Assembly: GCF_029813835.1 (NCBI RefSeq)
Contig: NZ_JARVKV010000014.1
Span: forward strand, 1 to 64,000
DNA from: Streptomyces sp. DH37
Lineage (GTDB): Bacteria; Actinomycetota; Actinomycetes; Streptomycetales; Streptomycetaceae
Direction: 5' to 3'
Length of the DNA: 64,000 bases
Notes under the pieces: model-generated
What the model was told of the DNA's origin: nothing
Databases searched by the model: none
What the model saw: the letters and a program-made list of their open reading frames with translations, nothing else
In this document: one piece after another, positions 1 through 8,631 of the stretch
Layout: the number at the start of each line of letters is the position of its first letter
Numbering within the stretch: the stretch's first letter is position 1
Program-made: the position numbers and the translations under genes

Positions 1-16
1 GGGCCGGGCCGGGGGA

Positions 17-718
17 TCAGCCCGGCCCCGCACCCGCGTCCGCGCCCTCCCGCGCCCCGGCCACCCGGTCCAGCAGTCCGGTACGGGCCGCCAGCGCCGC
101 CGCCTCCAGCCGCGAGCCGACGCCGAGCTTCATCAGCACCCGCTGCACGTGCGTACGGGCCGTGCTGGGGGCTATCCCCATCCCCACCGCGATCCGCCGG
201 GTGTCCTCCCCCTCCGCCACCCGCACCAGCACCTCGGCCTCGCGCGGGGTGAGCATCCGCAGCAGCCGCACGCCCTCGTCGTCCGGCTCGGCCCTGGGGT
301 TGAGCAGTTCCGCGAACGCCCCCTGGAGCAGGTGCGGCGTCACCGCCGCCTCCCCGGCGCGCGCCCTGACCATGCCGCGCTCGACGCCCTCGATCCGCTC
401 GTCGTGCCGTATGTAGCCCGACGCCCCCGCGGCGAACGCCGCCGCGATGCCCCGCGGGCTGGGCACCGGTCCCAGCACCACCACGGCGATCTGCGACCGC
501 TCCCGCTTGATCCGCGCCACGGGGTCGAACGCCCCCGGCTCCGCGGGGGCCGCCGTCCCCCACAGGCACACCTCGGGGGCCCGGCCGATCACCAGCTCGG
601 CCGCCCCCGCGGCCGGCGCGGCGGCGGCGAGCACCCGGTGCCCGCGCAACTTCAGCGCCGAGGCGAGCGCCTCGGCGTGCAGACGGTGGTCGTCGACCAC
701 CACGAGCCGCACGGTCAT
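17..718 (-). CDS. LuxR/NarL-family response regulator with atypical receiver
   Basis: About 233 residues: an N-terminal CheY-like receiver (about 1-120) and a C-terminal LuxR helix-turn-helix (about 155-215, LTPREAEVLVRVAEG). Such proteins normally switch transcription after phosphorylation by a histidine kinase. The acidic pair at the start (VVVDDHR) is kept, but the expected phospho-acceptor position reads VCLWGTAAP, with Gly where Asp should be, and the conserved Lys of the GYLLK motif is Arg (SGYIRHD). It is therefore probably not phosphorylated in the usual way. The ATG at 718 has AGGGG upstream; a GTG two codons earlier is also possible. No histidine kinase gene is adjacent. It lies downstream of, and on the same strand as, the PQQ-propeller gene, separated by a terminator. 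Family assignment is firm; targets unknown. Confidence 0.9.
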   Translation of the reverse strand: MTVRLVVVDDHRLHAEALASALKLRGHRVLAAAAPAAGAAELVIGRAPEVCLWGTAAPAEPGAFDPVARIKRERSQIAVVVLGPVPSPRGIAAAFAAGASGYIRHDERIEGVERGMVRARAGEAAVTPHLLQGAFAELLNPRAEPDDEGVRLLRMLTPREAEVLVRVAEGEDTRRIAVGMGIAPSTARTHVQRVLMKLGVGSRLEAAALAARTGLLDRVAGAREGADAGAGPG

Positions 719-890
719 CCACACCCCTGTCGTTCCGTCTGCCCCGCCCCAGGGACCGGGCCGCGCCCCGTCCGGCCCCGGCCCCGGCCCGCCCGGCTCC
801 GTCTTGCCCCCGGAAGCTACACGCTCCCCCCGTGTCGCGCGTCCCTTCCGGCAAGAACTCGGGCAGGAACTCCCCGGGGCGCACGCGAGC

Positions 891-925
891 GGCCCCGCAC
901 CCCTTCGCGGAAGGGGCGCGGGGCC
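891..925 (-). terminator. Rho-independent-type terminator of the PQQ-propeller gene
   Basis: A 15-bp stem (arms 891-905 and 911-925, loop CGCGG). Read on the minus strand the single mismatch becomes a G-U pair. It lies just after the stop of the gene ending at 953. Confidence 0.75.
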
Positions 926-952
926 GCCGGGCCGGGGCGGTGGGCCGCCGGG

Positions 953-2815
953 TCAGCCGAACGCCAGGATGCTGCCCTCGTTGAGGCTGGAGTCCTGGTA
1001 GAACCGGTGCACCACGAGGAAGAGCCTGCCGTCGTGCCAGTACGGGCGGCCGTTGCCGAGGGAGTTCATGCCCCGCTCGGCGTCCATGTCCTCCTCCGGC
1101 ATCCGCGTGTACGGAGTCGGCTTGCCGGTCTTGGGGTCGATGGACGTGATGAGGCCGGGCTTCTCGTAGTTCGGCTGCTCGTAGCCGAGCAGCCTGCCGT
1201 CCTGGACGGTCAGCGGGGTGGTCTGGCGGCCGTCCTCCGTCGGCTCCGAGAGCCACTTCGACTTGCCGCTGGCCAGGTCGAACGCGGCGATCTCGCTGAC
1301 GCTGCCGCCCTCGCCCTGGTGCATGTTGGTCTGGAGGTAGAGGGCGTCGTTCGCCTTGTCCACGACGACGTTGTGGCAGTCGGCGAGCCCGATGCCGCCG
1401 CAGGAGAACCAGTAGCGCTCCTTGGGCAGGCCGATCTTCGCCCTCAGCTTGCCCTTGTCGTCGAGGACCATGATGTCGGTGAGGTCGTACTCACCGCCGG
1501 CCTCGACGCCGATCACCACCGGGTCGACCGAGAAGACCCGCTTGATCTCGACGCCCGCGGGGGCCTTCCACTCCCAGCCCTTCTTGCCGTCGGGCCTGAC
1601 GGACTGGAGCGACTGGCTGTCGCCGAAGCCGCACTCGATCTGCGCGATGAGCTGCTTGCCGCCGACGTAGGCGCGGTCCTGGCACTCGGAGCCGTCCTCC
1701 ATCTGCCACAGCTTCTTGCCGGTGGCCAGGTCGTAGCCGACCGCGTCGCCGATCCACGCCGCGGCGGCGGTGTCGCCGCTGACGGCCATCTCGGTGTAGT
1801 TGAACTCGGTCGCGCCCCGGTCCTCGGAGGGGAGGTCCGCGCGCCACAGCTCCTTGCCCTTGGCGAGGTCGATCGCCATGATCTTCTCGCACTTGCGGCC
1901 CCACTGGACCACGGTCCTGTCGCCCGACGCGTCGGGAGCGGCCGCGCACCGGGGACCGCGCACGAGGTCGATGGACCAGGCTTCCTCGCCGCTGTCCGCG
2001 GCGTAGGCGGTGACGGAGTCGACCGACGCCCTCACCAGGTTGCCGCCCACCGTCCAGGTGCCGGGGACCTCGTAGATCTTGTCCTCGCCGGCCGGCAGCT
2101 TCGGCGCCTCCACCCGCCAGATCGCCTCGACCCGGTCCTTGTGGCCGCCGCTGCCGTCGTCCCCGCCGGTGGAGCCGTCGGTGGAGCCGCCGTCACCGCC
2201 CCGGGTGGTGCCCTTGTCGCCCTTCTTGGCCTCGGTGCCGCCGTCGTCCCCGGTCAGGAACCAGATCCCGCCGCCCGCGACGAGCAGGACGGCGACGACC
2301 GCGGCGACGATCGCCAGGATCTTGCCCTTGTTGCCCCCGCCGGGCGGCTGTACGCCGCCGCCGTACATGGGCTGGGTCGGGTACTGCCCGTACGCCGGCG
2401 GCTGGCCGTACGCCGGCTGCTGACCGTAAGCCGGCGGCTGCCCGTAGGCCGGGGGCTGCCCGTACGGCGCCTGCGGCGGCTGGCCGAACTGGCCGGGCGG
2501 CTGCTGCGGATAGCCGTACGACGGCGGCTGACCGGGCGGGACCTGCGGCGCCTGGCCGAACTGGCCGGGCGGCTGCTGCGGATAGCCGTAGGGCTGGGGG
2601 GCCGGGGGCGCCTGCGGCCCGGGGGGCGTCTGCGGCGGCTGTCCCGGCGGGTCCGCCGGAGGCGGCGTCTTGGACAGCGGGTCCTGCGGAGACTGCCCGG
2701 CCTGTTCCGGCTGCCCAGACCGTTCCGGCTGCTCCGGCCCGTCCTCCGGCTGCTCCGGCGGCGGACCGAAGCCGCCGGACGGCGGCTGGCTGGGTGGCGG
2801 AGGCGGCTGCGACAT
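953..2815 (-). CDS. Membrane-anchored PQQ-type beta-propeller protein with Pro/Gln/Tyr-rich N-terminus
   Basis: About 620 residues. Residues 1-160 are low-complexity Pro/Gln/Gly/Tyr with repeats such as GYPQQPPGQFGQ and PPAYGQ. A single transmembrane helix follows at about 165-187 (ILAIVAAVVAVLLVAGGGIWFL), then an acidic/Gly linker and a C-terminal region of repeated blades (EEAWSIDLV, KELWRADLP, KKLWQMEDG, KGWEWKAP) typical of PQQ_2/outer-membrane-assembly-like propellers. The propeller should lie outside the cell and the disordered arm inside. No quinone-cofactor residues can be assigned, so an enzymatic role is not claimed; this class usually looks like a binding or scaffold domain. The start ATG at 2815 (MSQPPPPP) is preferred to the upstream ATG at 2827. 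Confidence 0.85.
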   Translation of the reverse strand: MSQPPPPPSQPPSGGFGPPPEQPEDGPEQPERSGQPEQAGQSPQDPLSKTPPPADPPGQPPQTPPGPQAPPAPQPYGYPQQPPGQFGQAPQVPPGQPPSYGYPQQPPGQFGQPPQAPYGQPPAYGQPPAYGQQPAYGQPPAYGQYPTQPMYGGGVQPPGGGNKGKILAIVAAVVAVLLVAGGGIWFLTGDDGGTEAKKGDKGTTRGGDGGSTDGSTGGDDGSGGHKDRVEAIWRVEAPKLPAGEDKIYEVPGTWTVGGNLVRASVDSVTAYAADSGEEAWSIDLVRGPRCAAAPDASGDRTVVQWGRKCEKIMAIDLAKGKELWRADLPSEDRGATEFNYTEMAVSGDTAAAAWIGDAVGYDLATGKKLWQMEDGSECQDRAYVGGKQLIAQIECGFGDSQSLQSVRPDGKKGWEWKAPAGVEIKRVFSVDPVVIGVEAGGEYDLTDIMVLDDKGKLRAKIGLPKERYWFSCGGIGLADCHNVVVDKANDALYLQTNMHQGEGGSVSEIAAFDLASGKSKWLSEPTEDGRQTTPLTVQDGRLLGYEQPNYEKPGLITSIDPKTGKPTPYTRMPEEDMDAERGMNSLGNGRPYWHDGRLFLVVHRFYQDSSLNEGSILAFG

Positions 2816-3082
2816 GGGTTTCCTCATTCACGCGCGGACCGGCTGCCCAGCCCCTCAAACCCCCGTAGGGCAGAGCGAATCGGACATGGCCCGCCACTTT
2901 TCGGCTGTGGTCGGCCTGTGACGCCGACGGTCGGAAGAAACTCTTTCTACCACCGGACACCCGGAGGGCGACCGCCGGTTCCCGCTCCGGCCCACCAGGT
3001 GAGACCGGTCCGCGACCGCGCCGTTATCGTCGCCGTCACCGCCGCCGCGTCCGCCCCCGTCACCGCCGCCGGGCCCGCCCCG

Positions 3083-4924
3083 TCAGCCCTCGTCGGCCAG
3101 TTCCAGCCAGCGCGTCTCCAACTCGTCGCGCTCGCCCGCCAGTTCGCGCAGCTCGGCGTCGAGTCCGGCGACCTTCTCGAAGTCGGTGGCGTGCTCGGCC
3201 ATCCGCGCGTGCAGCTCCGCCTCCCGCTCCCCGATCCGCTCCAGCCTGCGCTCGATGCGCTGCAACTCCTTCTGGGCCGCCCGGGAGAGGGCCGCCGGCT
3301 TGGCGGGCCCGGCGGGCGCCGCCGCCGGGGAACCGGTGGCCGCGGTGGCCGTCGCCGGGGCCGGGGCGCCCGGGGCGGTGGCGGCCTGGCGCAGCCGCTC
3401 GCGGCGCTCCAGGTACTCGTCCAGCCCGCGCGGCAGCATCCGCAGCGTGCCGTCGCCCAGCAGCGCGTACACCCGGTCCGTGGTCCGCTCGACGAAGTAG
3501 CGGTCGTGGGAGATGACGACCAGTGAGCCGGGCCAGCCGTCGAGCAGGTCCTCCAGCCGGGTCAGGGTCTCGATGTCCAGGTCGTTGGTCGGCTCGTCCA
3601 TGAACAGCACGTTCGGCTCGTCCATCAGCAGCCGCAGGAGCTGGAGCCGCCGCCGCTCGCCGCCGGAGAGGTCGCCGACCGGCGTCCACTGCTTCTCCTT
3701 GCCGAAGCCGAAGCGGTCGCACAGCTGGGAGGCGCTCATCTCGCGCCCCTTGCCCAGGTCGACGCGCGAGCGCACCCGCTCCACGGCCTCCAGCACCCGC
3801 CAGGCGGGGTCGAGTTCGGCGACCTCCTGGGAGAGGTAGGCCAGCCGCACCGTCCTGCCGACCCCGATCCGGCCGGCCGCGGGCTGCTTCTCGCCGCCGC
3901 TGTACGCCGCGTCCGCCAGCGCCCGCAGCAGCGAGGTCTTGCCCGCGCCGTTGACGCCGACCAGGCCGATCCGGTCGCCGGGGCCGAGCTGCCAGGTCAG
4001 GTGCTTGAGCAGCACCTTGGGCCCGGCCTGGACCGTCACGTCCTCCAGGTCGAAGACGGTCTTGCCCAGCCGCGAGCCCGCGAACCTCATCAGCTCGGCG
4101 CTGTCGCGCGGCGGCGGTACGTCGACGATCAGCTCGTTGGCGGCCTCGACGCGGAAGCGGGGCTTGCTGGTGCGGGCCGGGGCGCCGCGCCGCAGCCAGG
4201 CCAGCTCCTTGCGGACCAGGTTCTGCCGCTTGGCCTCCTCGGTGGCGGCGATGCGCTCGCGTTCGGCGCGGGCGAAGACGTAGTCGCTGTAGCCGCCCTC
4301 GTACTCGTGGACCGTGCCGCGCTGCACGTCCCACATCCGCGTGCACACCTGGTCCAGGAACCAGCGGTCGTGGGTGACGCACACCAGCGCCGAGCGCCGG
4401 GCCCGCAGGTGCGCGGCGAGCCAGGCGATGCCCTCGACGTCGAGGTGGTTGGTGGGCTCGTCCAGCACGATCAGGTCCTGCTCGGCGATGAGCAGCTTGG
4501 CCAGCGCGATGCGCCGCCGCTCGCCGCCGGAGAGCGGGCCGATGACGGTGTCCAGGCCCTGCGGGAAGCCCGGCATGTCCAGGCCGCCGAAGAGTCCGGT
4601 GAGGATGTCGCGGACGCGGGCGTTCCCGGCCCACTCGTGGTCGGCCATGTCGCCGATGACCTCGTGCCGGACAGTGGCGGCCGGGTCGAGCGAGTCGTGC
4701 TGGGTGAGCACGCCCAGCCGCAGCCCGCCCGCGTGGGTGACCCGGCCGTCGTCGGCGGGCTCCAGCCTGGACAGGATGCGGATGAGGGTGGTCTTGCCGT
4801 CGCCGTTGCGCCCGACGACGCCGATCCGGTCTCCCTCGCTGACGCCGAGGGAGACGCCGTCGAGCAGCGCACGGGTGCCGTACACCTTGCCGACGGCTTC
4901 CAGATTGACGAGGTTCGTGGCCAT
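3083..4924 (-). CDS. ABC-F family ATPase, Uup-like
   Basis: 613 residues with two ABC ATPase domains and no membrane segment, as in ABC-F translation factors. Domain 1 has Walker A GVVGRNGDGKTTL, signature LSGGERRRIAL and Walker B LIVLDEPTNHLD. Domain 2 has GLVGVNGAGKTSLL, LSGGERRRLQL and VLFMDEPTNDLD. The inter-domain linker includes the charged ERERIAATEEAKRQNL stretch, and the C-terminus (about 545-610) is a long charged coiled coil (RIERRLERIGEREAELHARM), which points to the Uup branch rather than EttA. Members act on ribosomes or nucleic acid structures; some ABC-F proteins give antibiotic resistance, but nothing here shows that. ATG at 4924. Confidence 0.93.
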   Translation of the reverse strand: MATNLVNLEAVGKVYGTRALLDGVSLGVSEGDRIGVVGRNGDGKTTLIRILSRLEPADDGRVTHAGGLRLGVLTQHDSLDPAATVRHEVIGDMADHEWAGNARVRDILTGLFGGLDMPGFPQGLDTVIGPLSGGERRRIALAKLLIAEQDLIVLDEPTNHLDVEGIAWLAAHLRARRSALVCVTHDRWFLDQVCTRMWDVQRGTVHEYEGGYSDYVFARAERERIAATEEAKRQNLVRKELAWLRRGAPARTSKPRFRVEAANELIVDVPPPRDSAELMRFAGSRLGKTVFDLEDVTVQAGPKVLLKHLTWQLGPGDRIGLVGVNGAGKTSLLRALADAAYSGGEKQPAAGRIGVGRTVRLAYLSQEVAELDPAWRVLEAVERVRSRVDLGKGREMSASQLCDRFGFGKEKQWTPVGDLSGGERRRLQLLRLLMDEPNVLFMDEPTNDLDIETLTRLEDLLDGWPGSLVVISHDRYFVERTTDRVYALLGDGTLRMLPRGLDEYLERRERLRQAATAPGAPAPATATAATGSPAAAPAGPAKPAALSRAAQKELQRIERRLERIGEREAELHARMAEHATDFEKVAGLDAELRELAGERDELETRWLELADEG

Positions 4925-5112
4925 GGGGCTCCCGCTGCCCGGCAGGCGCCGGGCTGGTGTGGTCTTCGGGTGGGCTGGTCAGCCTCTCAGCCTAGTCGCC
5001 GTCCGGGTGCGCGCGCTCGTGCCCGCCCCTCCCCGCCGGCCGCACCGGCCGCCACGGCCCCGTCCAGGGCCCCGTCCACCGCCGCGCGGGCCGGCCGGGC
5101 GACGGCCCCGGC

Positions 5113-5763
5113 TCAGTACGACGGGCTGTGCTGGGCGGGGGCCGAGCGCGGGGTCGGCCGGTTGAGGCCGAACAGCGAACCGGTGGCGACCGTCAGCTCG
5201 GCGGCGCAGTCCGCCGCCGGCTGGTCCGGGACGCCCATCCGGCGCAGCGCTCCGGAGAACACGTCCTCCAGCAGGGCCAGCCGCCAGCTCAGCTCGGCGG
5301 GGCCGACCTGCTGGCCGTCGCGCGGCCGGCTCGCCAGGACGGTCAGCACGTCCTGCGCGTTGCTCTGCAGGTCGGCCAGGGACTGCCAGCCGTTCGGCAG
5401 CCGCGCGGGGGCCTGCCCCGACGCCTCCGCGCCCGGCGCGCCCAGCGTCATGGGCAGCTGCGCGGGGATGGAGGAGTACCAGTCGACCAGCGCGCCGCTC
5501 AGGTCGGCCCGCAGCCCGTCGAGGAAGCTCAGCAGCACGGCCGCGCCCATGGGGGCGCTGACGGGCTCGACGCGCGGGGCGGAGTCGCCGGGGGCGGACT
5601 GCCGGCCGGCCGCGTCGGGGCCCAGGAAGGACCGGATGACGACCGAGACCTCCTCCTGCTGCGCCGGGGCGTTTCGCTGGGACGGCACCAGCAGCGCCCG
5701 TACGGGCGCGATACCGCGGGCGGCCTGCTCGGCTGCCGCCTGGCACGCGTAGTCAGTGGGCAC
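5113..5763 (-). CDS. Conserved hypothetical protein
   Basis: About 216 residues from a GTG at 5763, which has AAGGGG about 8 nt upstream; the reading frame stays open further but without better signals. No catalytic motif, signal peptide or transmembrane helix is evident. The middle is helical and rich in Leu/Ala (FLDGLRADLSGALVDWYSS, LADLQSNAQDVLTVLASR), and the C-terminus is short and polar. I do not recognise a function. It lies upstream of the ABC-F gene on the same strand with a 188-bp gap, so co-transcription is possible but unproven. Confidence 0.7.
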   Translation of the reverse strand: MPTDYACQAAAEQAARGIAPVRALLVPSQRNAPAQQEEVSVVIRSFLGPDAAGRQSAPGDSAPRVEPVSAPMGAAVLLSFLDGLRADLSGALVDWYSSIPAQLPMTLGAPGAEASGQAPARLPNGWQSLADLQSNAQDVLTVLASRPRDGQQVGPAELSWRLALLEDVFSGALRRMGVPDQPAADCAAELTVATGSLFGLNRPTPRSAPAQHSPSY

Positions 5764-5959
5764 GGGGATCCCCCTTCTCCCGAAGCCGCCTTCTCTCCGC
5801 GGCATCGGCCTTACGTTTCGGGGCCGTACCGTATCGCTCCGCGACGGCTGGGGGGAGGTGTCGGTCACGCAGAGTTCTCGCAGGGCGGTCCCCGGGACCG
5901 GCCGCCCCGACCGCCCGGCCACGGGTCCGGGCGCGGCGGCGCCGCCGCGCCTCCCCGAC

Positions 5960-6006
5960 GGCCGGGGACGGCCGGGGCCCGTCCCGCTCCCCGGCCGTCC
6001 CCGGCC
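5960..6006 (-). terminator. Strong terminator hairpin after trx
   Basis: Perfect 18-bp inverted repeat, arms 5960-5977 and 5989-6006, loop of 11 nt, placed 30 bp after the thioredoxin stop codon. Confidence 0.8.
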
Positions 6007-6035
6007 TCCGCGGGCCCCTACCGCCCGTCACACCG

Positions 6036-6368
6036 TCACAGCACGCCGGCCAGTTCCTGGAGCAGCCGCCGCTTCGGGCGCGCGCCCACCACGGTCCGCA
6101 CCGGCTCGCCGTCGCGGAAGACCATCAGCGTGGGCAGGGACAGCACCCCGTACGCCACCGCCGTCCGCTGGTTGGCGTCCACGTCGAGCTGGACGACCGC
6201 GAGCCGGCCGGCCTCCTCGCGGGCCACTTCCGCCAGCACCGGGGCGATCATCCTGCAGTACCCGCACCAGTCGGCGGTGAACTGCACCAGGACCGGTCCC
6301 GCCGCCTCCAGCACCTCCTCGGCGAACGTCGCGTCCGTGACCGCCGTCAGTTCCCCGGTCAGCGTCAT
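6036..6368 (-). CDS. Thioredoxin
   Basis: 110 residues with the thioredoxin fold order and a redox centre FTADWCGYCRM (Cys pair spaced WCxYC, Tyr rather than the canonical Gly-Pro), the cis-Pro region (SLPTLMVF) and a C-terminal helix. It reduces protein disulfides in the cytoplasm using electrons from thioredoxin reductase, which is not in this window. The WCGYC active site differs from canonical WCGPC and should shift the redox potential. It lies 16 bp behind a MerR regulator on the same strand, almost certainly one operon. Confidence 0.92.
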   Translation of the reverse strand: MTLTGELTAVTDATFAEEVLEAAGPVLVQFTADWCGYCRMIAPVLAEVAREEAGRLAVVQLDVDANQRTAVAYGVLSLPTLMVFRDGEPVRTVVGARPKRRLLQELAGVL

Positions 6369-6384
6369 GCCGTTCCTCCCCTTC

Positions 6385-6828
6385 TCACAGCCGGTACGGC
6401 CCGTGCGGCTCGCACGGCGCCATCGCGCACCGCGGTCGCGGCCCGGTCGTCCCGGGCGCCGGGCGCCCGGGTTCCGGGGCGCCCTCCGCCCGGGAGAGCT
6501 GGGCGGCGATCGCGTCCCGCACCGTCCGCAACCGGTCGATGCAGTCGTCCAGTTCGGCGAGCCTGCGGCGGTACGCCTCCAGCGAGGCCGGGCACGCGTC
6601 GCCCGTCGGATGGCCCGCCCGCAGGCACTCCACGAACGGGCGGGTGTCCTCCAGACCGAAGCCGAAGGCCTGGAGGGTCAGGATCTGCCGCAGCAGCCGC
6701 AGGTCCTCCTCGCCGTACTCGCGGTAGCCGTTGGAGGTGCGCCGCGCCCGCAGCAGGCCCAGCGACTCGTAGTACCGCAGGGCGCGGGTGGTGGTCCCCG
6801 CGCGCTTCGCCAGCTCGCCGATCCGCAT
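6385..6828 (-). CDS. MerR-family regulator, cysteine-rich, paired with thioredoxin
   Basis: About 147 residues: an N-terminal winged helix (MRIGELAKRAGTTTRALRYY), the dimerisation coiled coil (LEAYRRRLAELDDCIDRL) and a C-terminal tail. It has five Cys: two in FVECLRAGHPTGDACP, one in the coiled coil and a pair in the tail (CAMAPC). Their placement suggests a thiol- or metal-responsive sensor, and the downstream thioredoxin fits a redox role; this is inference. ATG at 6828 begins the conserved domain. MerR proteins typically activate from over-long promoter spacers and autoregulate. Confidence 0.9.
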   Translation of the reverse strand: MRIGELAKRAGTTTRALRYYESLGLLRARRTSNGYREYGEEDLRLLRQILTLQAFGFGLEDTRPFVECLRAGHPTGDACPASLEAYRRRLAELDDCIDRLRTVRDAIAAQLSRAEGAPEPGRPAPGTTGPRPRCAMAPCEPHGPYRL

Positions 6829-6906
6829 GACCCGACCGTAGACCTTCACGCCGACGTCAACGCCAGCCCCGGCGCCGGGCCCGATACCGGTCCCGGTGCG
6901 GAACGG

Positions 6907-6943
6907 GCACGGCCCGCGCGATGCCGTCTCGCGCGGGCCGTGC
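6907..6943 (-). terminator. Terminator of the PBP gene
   Basis: Perfect 15-bp stem (6907-6921 with 6929-6943) and 7-nt loop, 33 bp after the stop of the penicillin-binding protein gene on the minus strand. Confidence 0.8.
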
Positions 6944-6975
6944 GGGGTTCGGGGCGGCCGGGGGCGGGGTGGCGG

Positions 6976-8631
6976 TCAGCCGATGGAGTTGAGGACCTGG
7001 CGGACGACCGGGCCCGCGTTCTTGCCGCCGTGTCCCGAGGCCGGGACGACCGCCGCGGCGGCCATGTCGTTGCGGTAGGCGGTGAACCAGGCGTTGGGCT
7101 TCTCCTGGCCGTCCACCTCGGCCGAACCGGTCTTCGCGCCGAAGTCGCCGCTGGTGCCGGCCATCGCCTCGGCCGCCGAGCCGCTGGTGGCCGTCAGCCG
7201 CATCAGGGAGCGCAGCTCCTGGGAGACGGACGCCGGGAGGGTGCGCGGGGCCTTGGCCAGGGTGCGGCCGTCCACCTCGGGCGAGACGATGTACGGCTGG
7301 TTGAACACGCCGCTCTTCACCGTGGCCGACACCGAGGCCATGATCAGCGGGTTCGCCCGGACCCCGCCCTGTCCGATCAGCGAGGCGGCCATCTGCGCGT
7401 GGGACTGCACGGGCACCGAGCCGTCGAAGGTGGCGGTGCCGACCTGCCAGGTCAGCCCGATGCCGAAGACGTCGCGGGCCTGCCGGGTGAGGTCGTCGTC
7501 CTTCAGCTCGCCGGCCTGGCTGATGAAGGCGGTGTTGCAGGAGGCGGCGAAGGACTGCGCGAAGGTGCCGCCGTTGATCTCGAACTTGTCGAGGTTCTGG
7601 AACTTCCAGCCGCCGTGCGTGAAGTACTTCGGGCAGGGGTGCTGCGCGGAGCTGGAGGCCAGGCCCTTCTCCATGAGCATCGACGCGGTCACGATCTTCA
7701 TCGTGGAGCCGGGGGCGAGGGAGCCCTTGAAGGCGGTGTTGAAGCCTCCGGCCGGGGTGTTGGCGACCGCCAGGATCTCGCCGGTGCTGGCCTTCAGCGC
7801 GACGACCGACGCCTTGGGCCTGCCCGCGATGGCCTGGACGGCGGCCTTCTGCACCGTGGCGTCCAGCGTGGTCCTCAGCTCGCCCGGGGTGCCCTCGCTG
7901 AGCCGCTTGAGCGTCTTGACCTCCTTGCCCGCGGCGTCGACGATCCGGGTCTCGACACCGGGCTTCCCGTCGGTCCTGTCGCCGTAGCGCTTGCGCAGGT
8001 CGGCCAGGATCGCGGCCAGTTCGGGGTGGGCCTCGGGCGTCAGCTCGGTGCCGTTGCGGTCCAGGGCCTTGATGGGCGGGGCCTCGGCCTCGGCGGTCTC
8101 CAGCTTCTGGCCGTCCTCGAGCGCGGGGTGCACGACGGACGGCTCCCAGTCGACGACCGGCCGGCCGGTCGCGGCGTCCCGTACGACCGTCAGCTCCGAC
8201 TCGTAGGTCCAGACGCCGGGCTTCTCCTCCTCGTCGTACTCCACCCGGGCCGTGACCGTGAACGGGACGTCGGCGCCCGCGGCGGTGCCCGGCCGCAGGC
8301 TCACGCCCGACACGCGGACGTCCTCGCGGAAGCCGGCCAGTGCCCGGGCGGCGGCGGCCCGGTCGTCGGTCAGCGCGGCGGCCTCGTCGGCCTTCCCCGC
8401 CTGCCAGGCCCGGAGGAACTCTCCGGCGGTCTCCCGGACCTCCTCGTCCGAGGGCGGGCCGGTCTCGGCCGCCGGGGCGTCGGCCTTGCCGTCGGCGAGG
8501 GCCACCCCCTGCCGGTCCCCGCCACCGGACGTGCCGCTGTCGCCGATCAAGGTGTACGCCCCGAACCCGGCGGCTCCGACCACGGCGGTGAAGACCGCTC
8601 CGATCACCGCCACCTTCTGACCGTCACGCAT
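6976..8631 (-). CDS. Penicillin-binding transpeptidase with NTF2-like (MecA-N type) domain
   Basis: About 551 residues. An N-terminal anchor helix (about 5-28) precedes an NTF2-like domain (about 62-165), a PBP dimer-type linker and a transpeptidase domain. The three active-site motifs are present: S309-T-M-K312 (APGSTMK), S364-C-N (ASCNTAF) and K500-T-G (GAKTGSAE). It cross-links peptidoglycan outside the membrane and is a beta-lactam target. No transglycosylase or PASTA domain is present, so it is a class B enzyme of the MecA-N/PenA type found in several copies in streptomycetes. The start ATG at 8631 gives a correctly placed anchor; the longer frame to 8712 adds only basic residues. Confidence 0.93.
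   Translation of the reverse strand: MRDGQKVAVIGAVFTAVVGAAGFGAYTLIGDSGTSGGGDRQGVALADGKADAPAAETGPPSDEEVRETAGEFLRAWQAGKADEAAALTDDRAAAARALAGFREDVRVSGVSLRPGTAAGADVPFTVTARVEYDEEEKPGVWTYESELTVVRDAATGRPVVDWEPSVVHPALEDGQKLETAEAEAPPIKALDRNGTELTPEAHPELAAILADLRKRYGDRTDGKPGVETRIVDAAGKEVKTLKRLSEGTPGELRTTLDATVQKAAVQAIAGRPKASVVALKASTGEILAVANTPAGGFNTAFKGSLAPGSTMKIVTASMLMEKGLASSSAQHPCPKYFTHGGWKFQNLDKFEINGGTFAQSFAASCNTAFISQAGELKDDDLTRQARDVFGIGLTWQVGTATFDGSVPVQSHAQMAASLIGQGGVRANPLIMASVSATVKSGVFNQPYIVSPEVDGRTLAKAPRTLPASVSQELRSLMRLTATSGSAAEAMAGTSGDFGAKTGSAEVDGQEKPNAWFTAYRNDMAAAAVVPASGHGGKNAGPVVRQVLNSIG

Noticed and set aside
149..3526. Very long plus-strand ORF (1125 codons) over the first three genes
   Set aside because: Antisense shadow of the LuxR, PQQ-propeller and ABC-F genes; Arg/Pro/Gly/His-rich with no domain, whereas the minus-strand frames have clear motifs.
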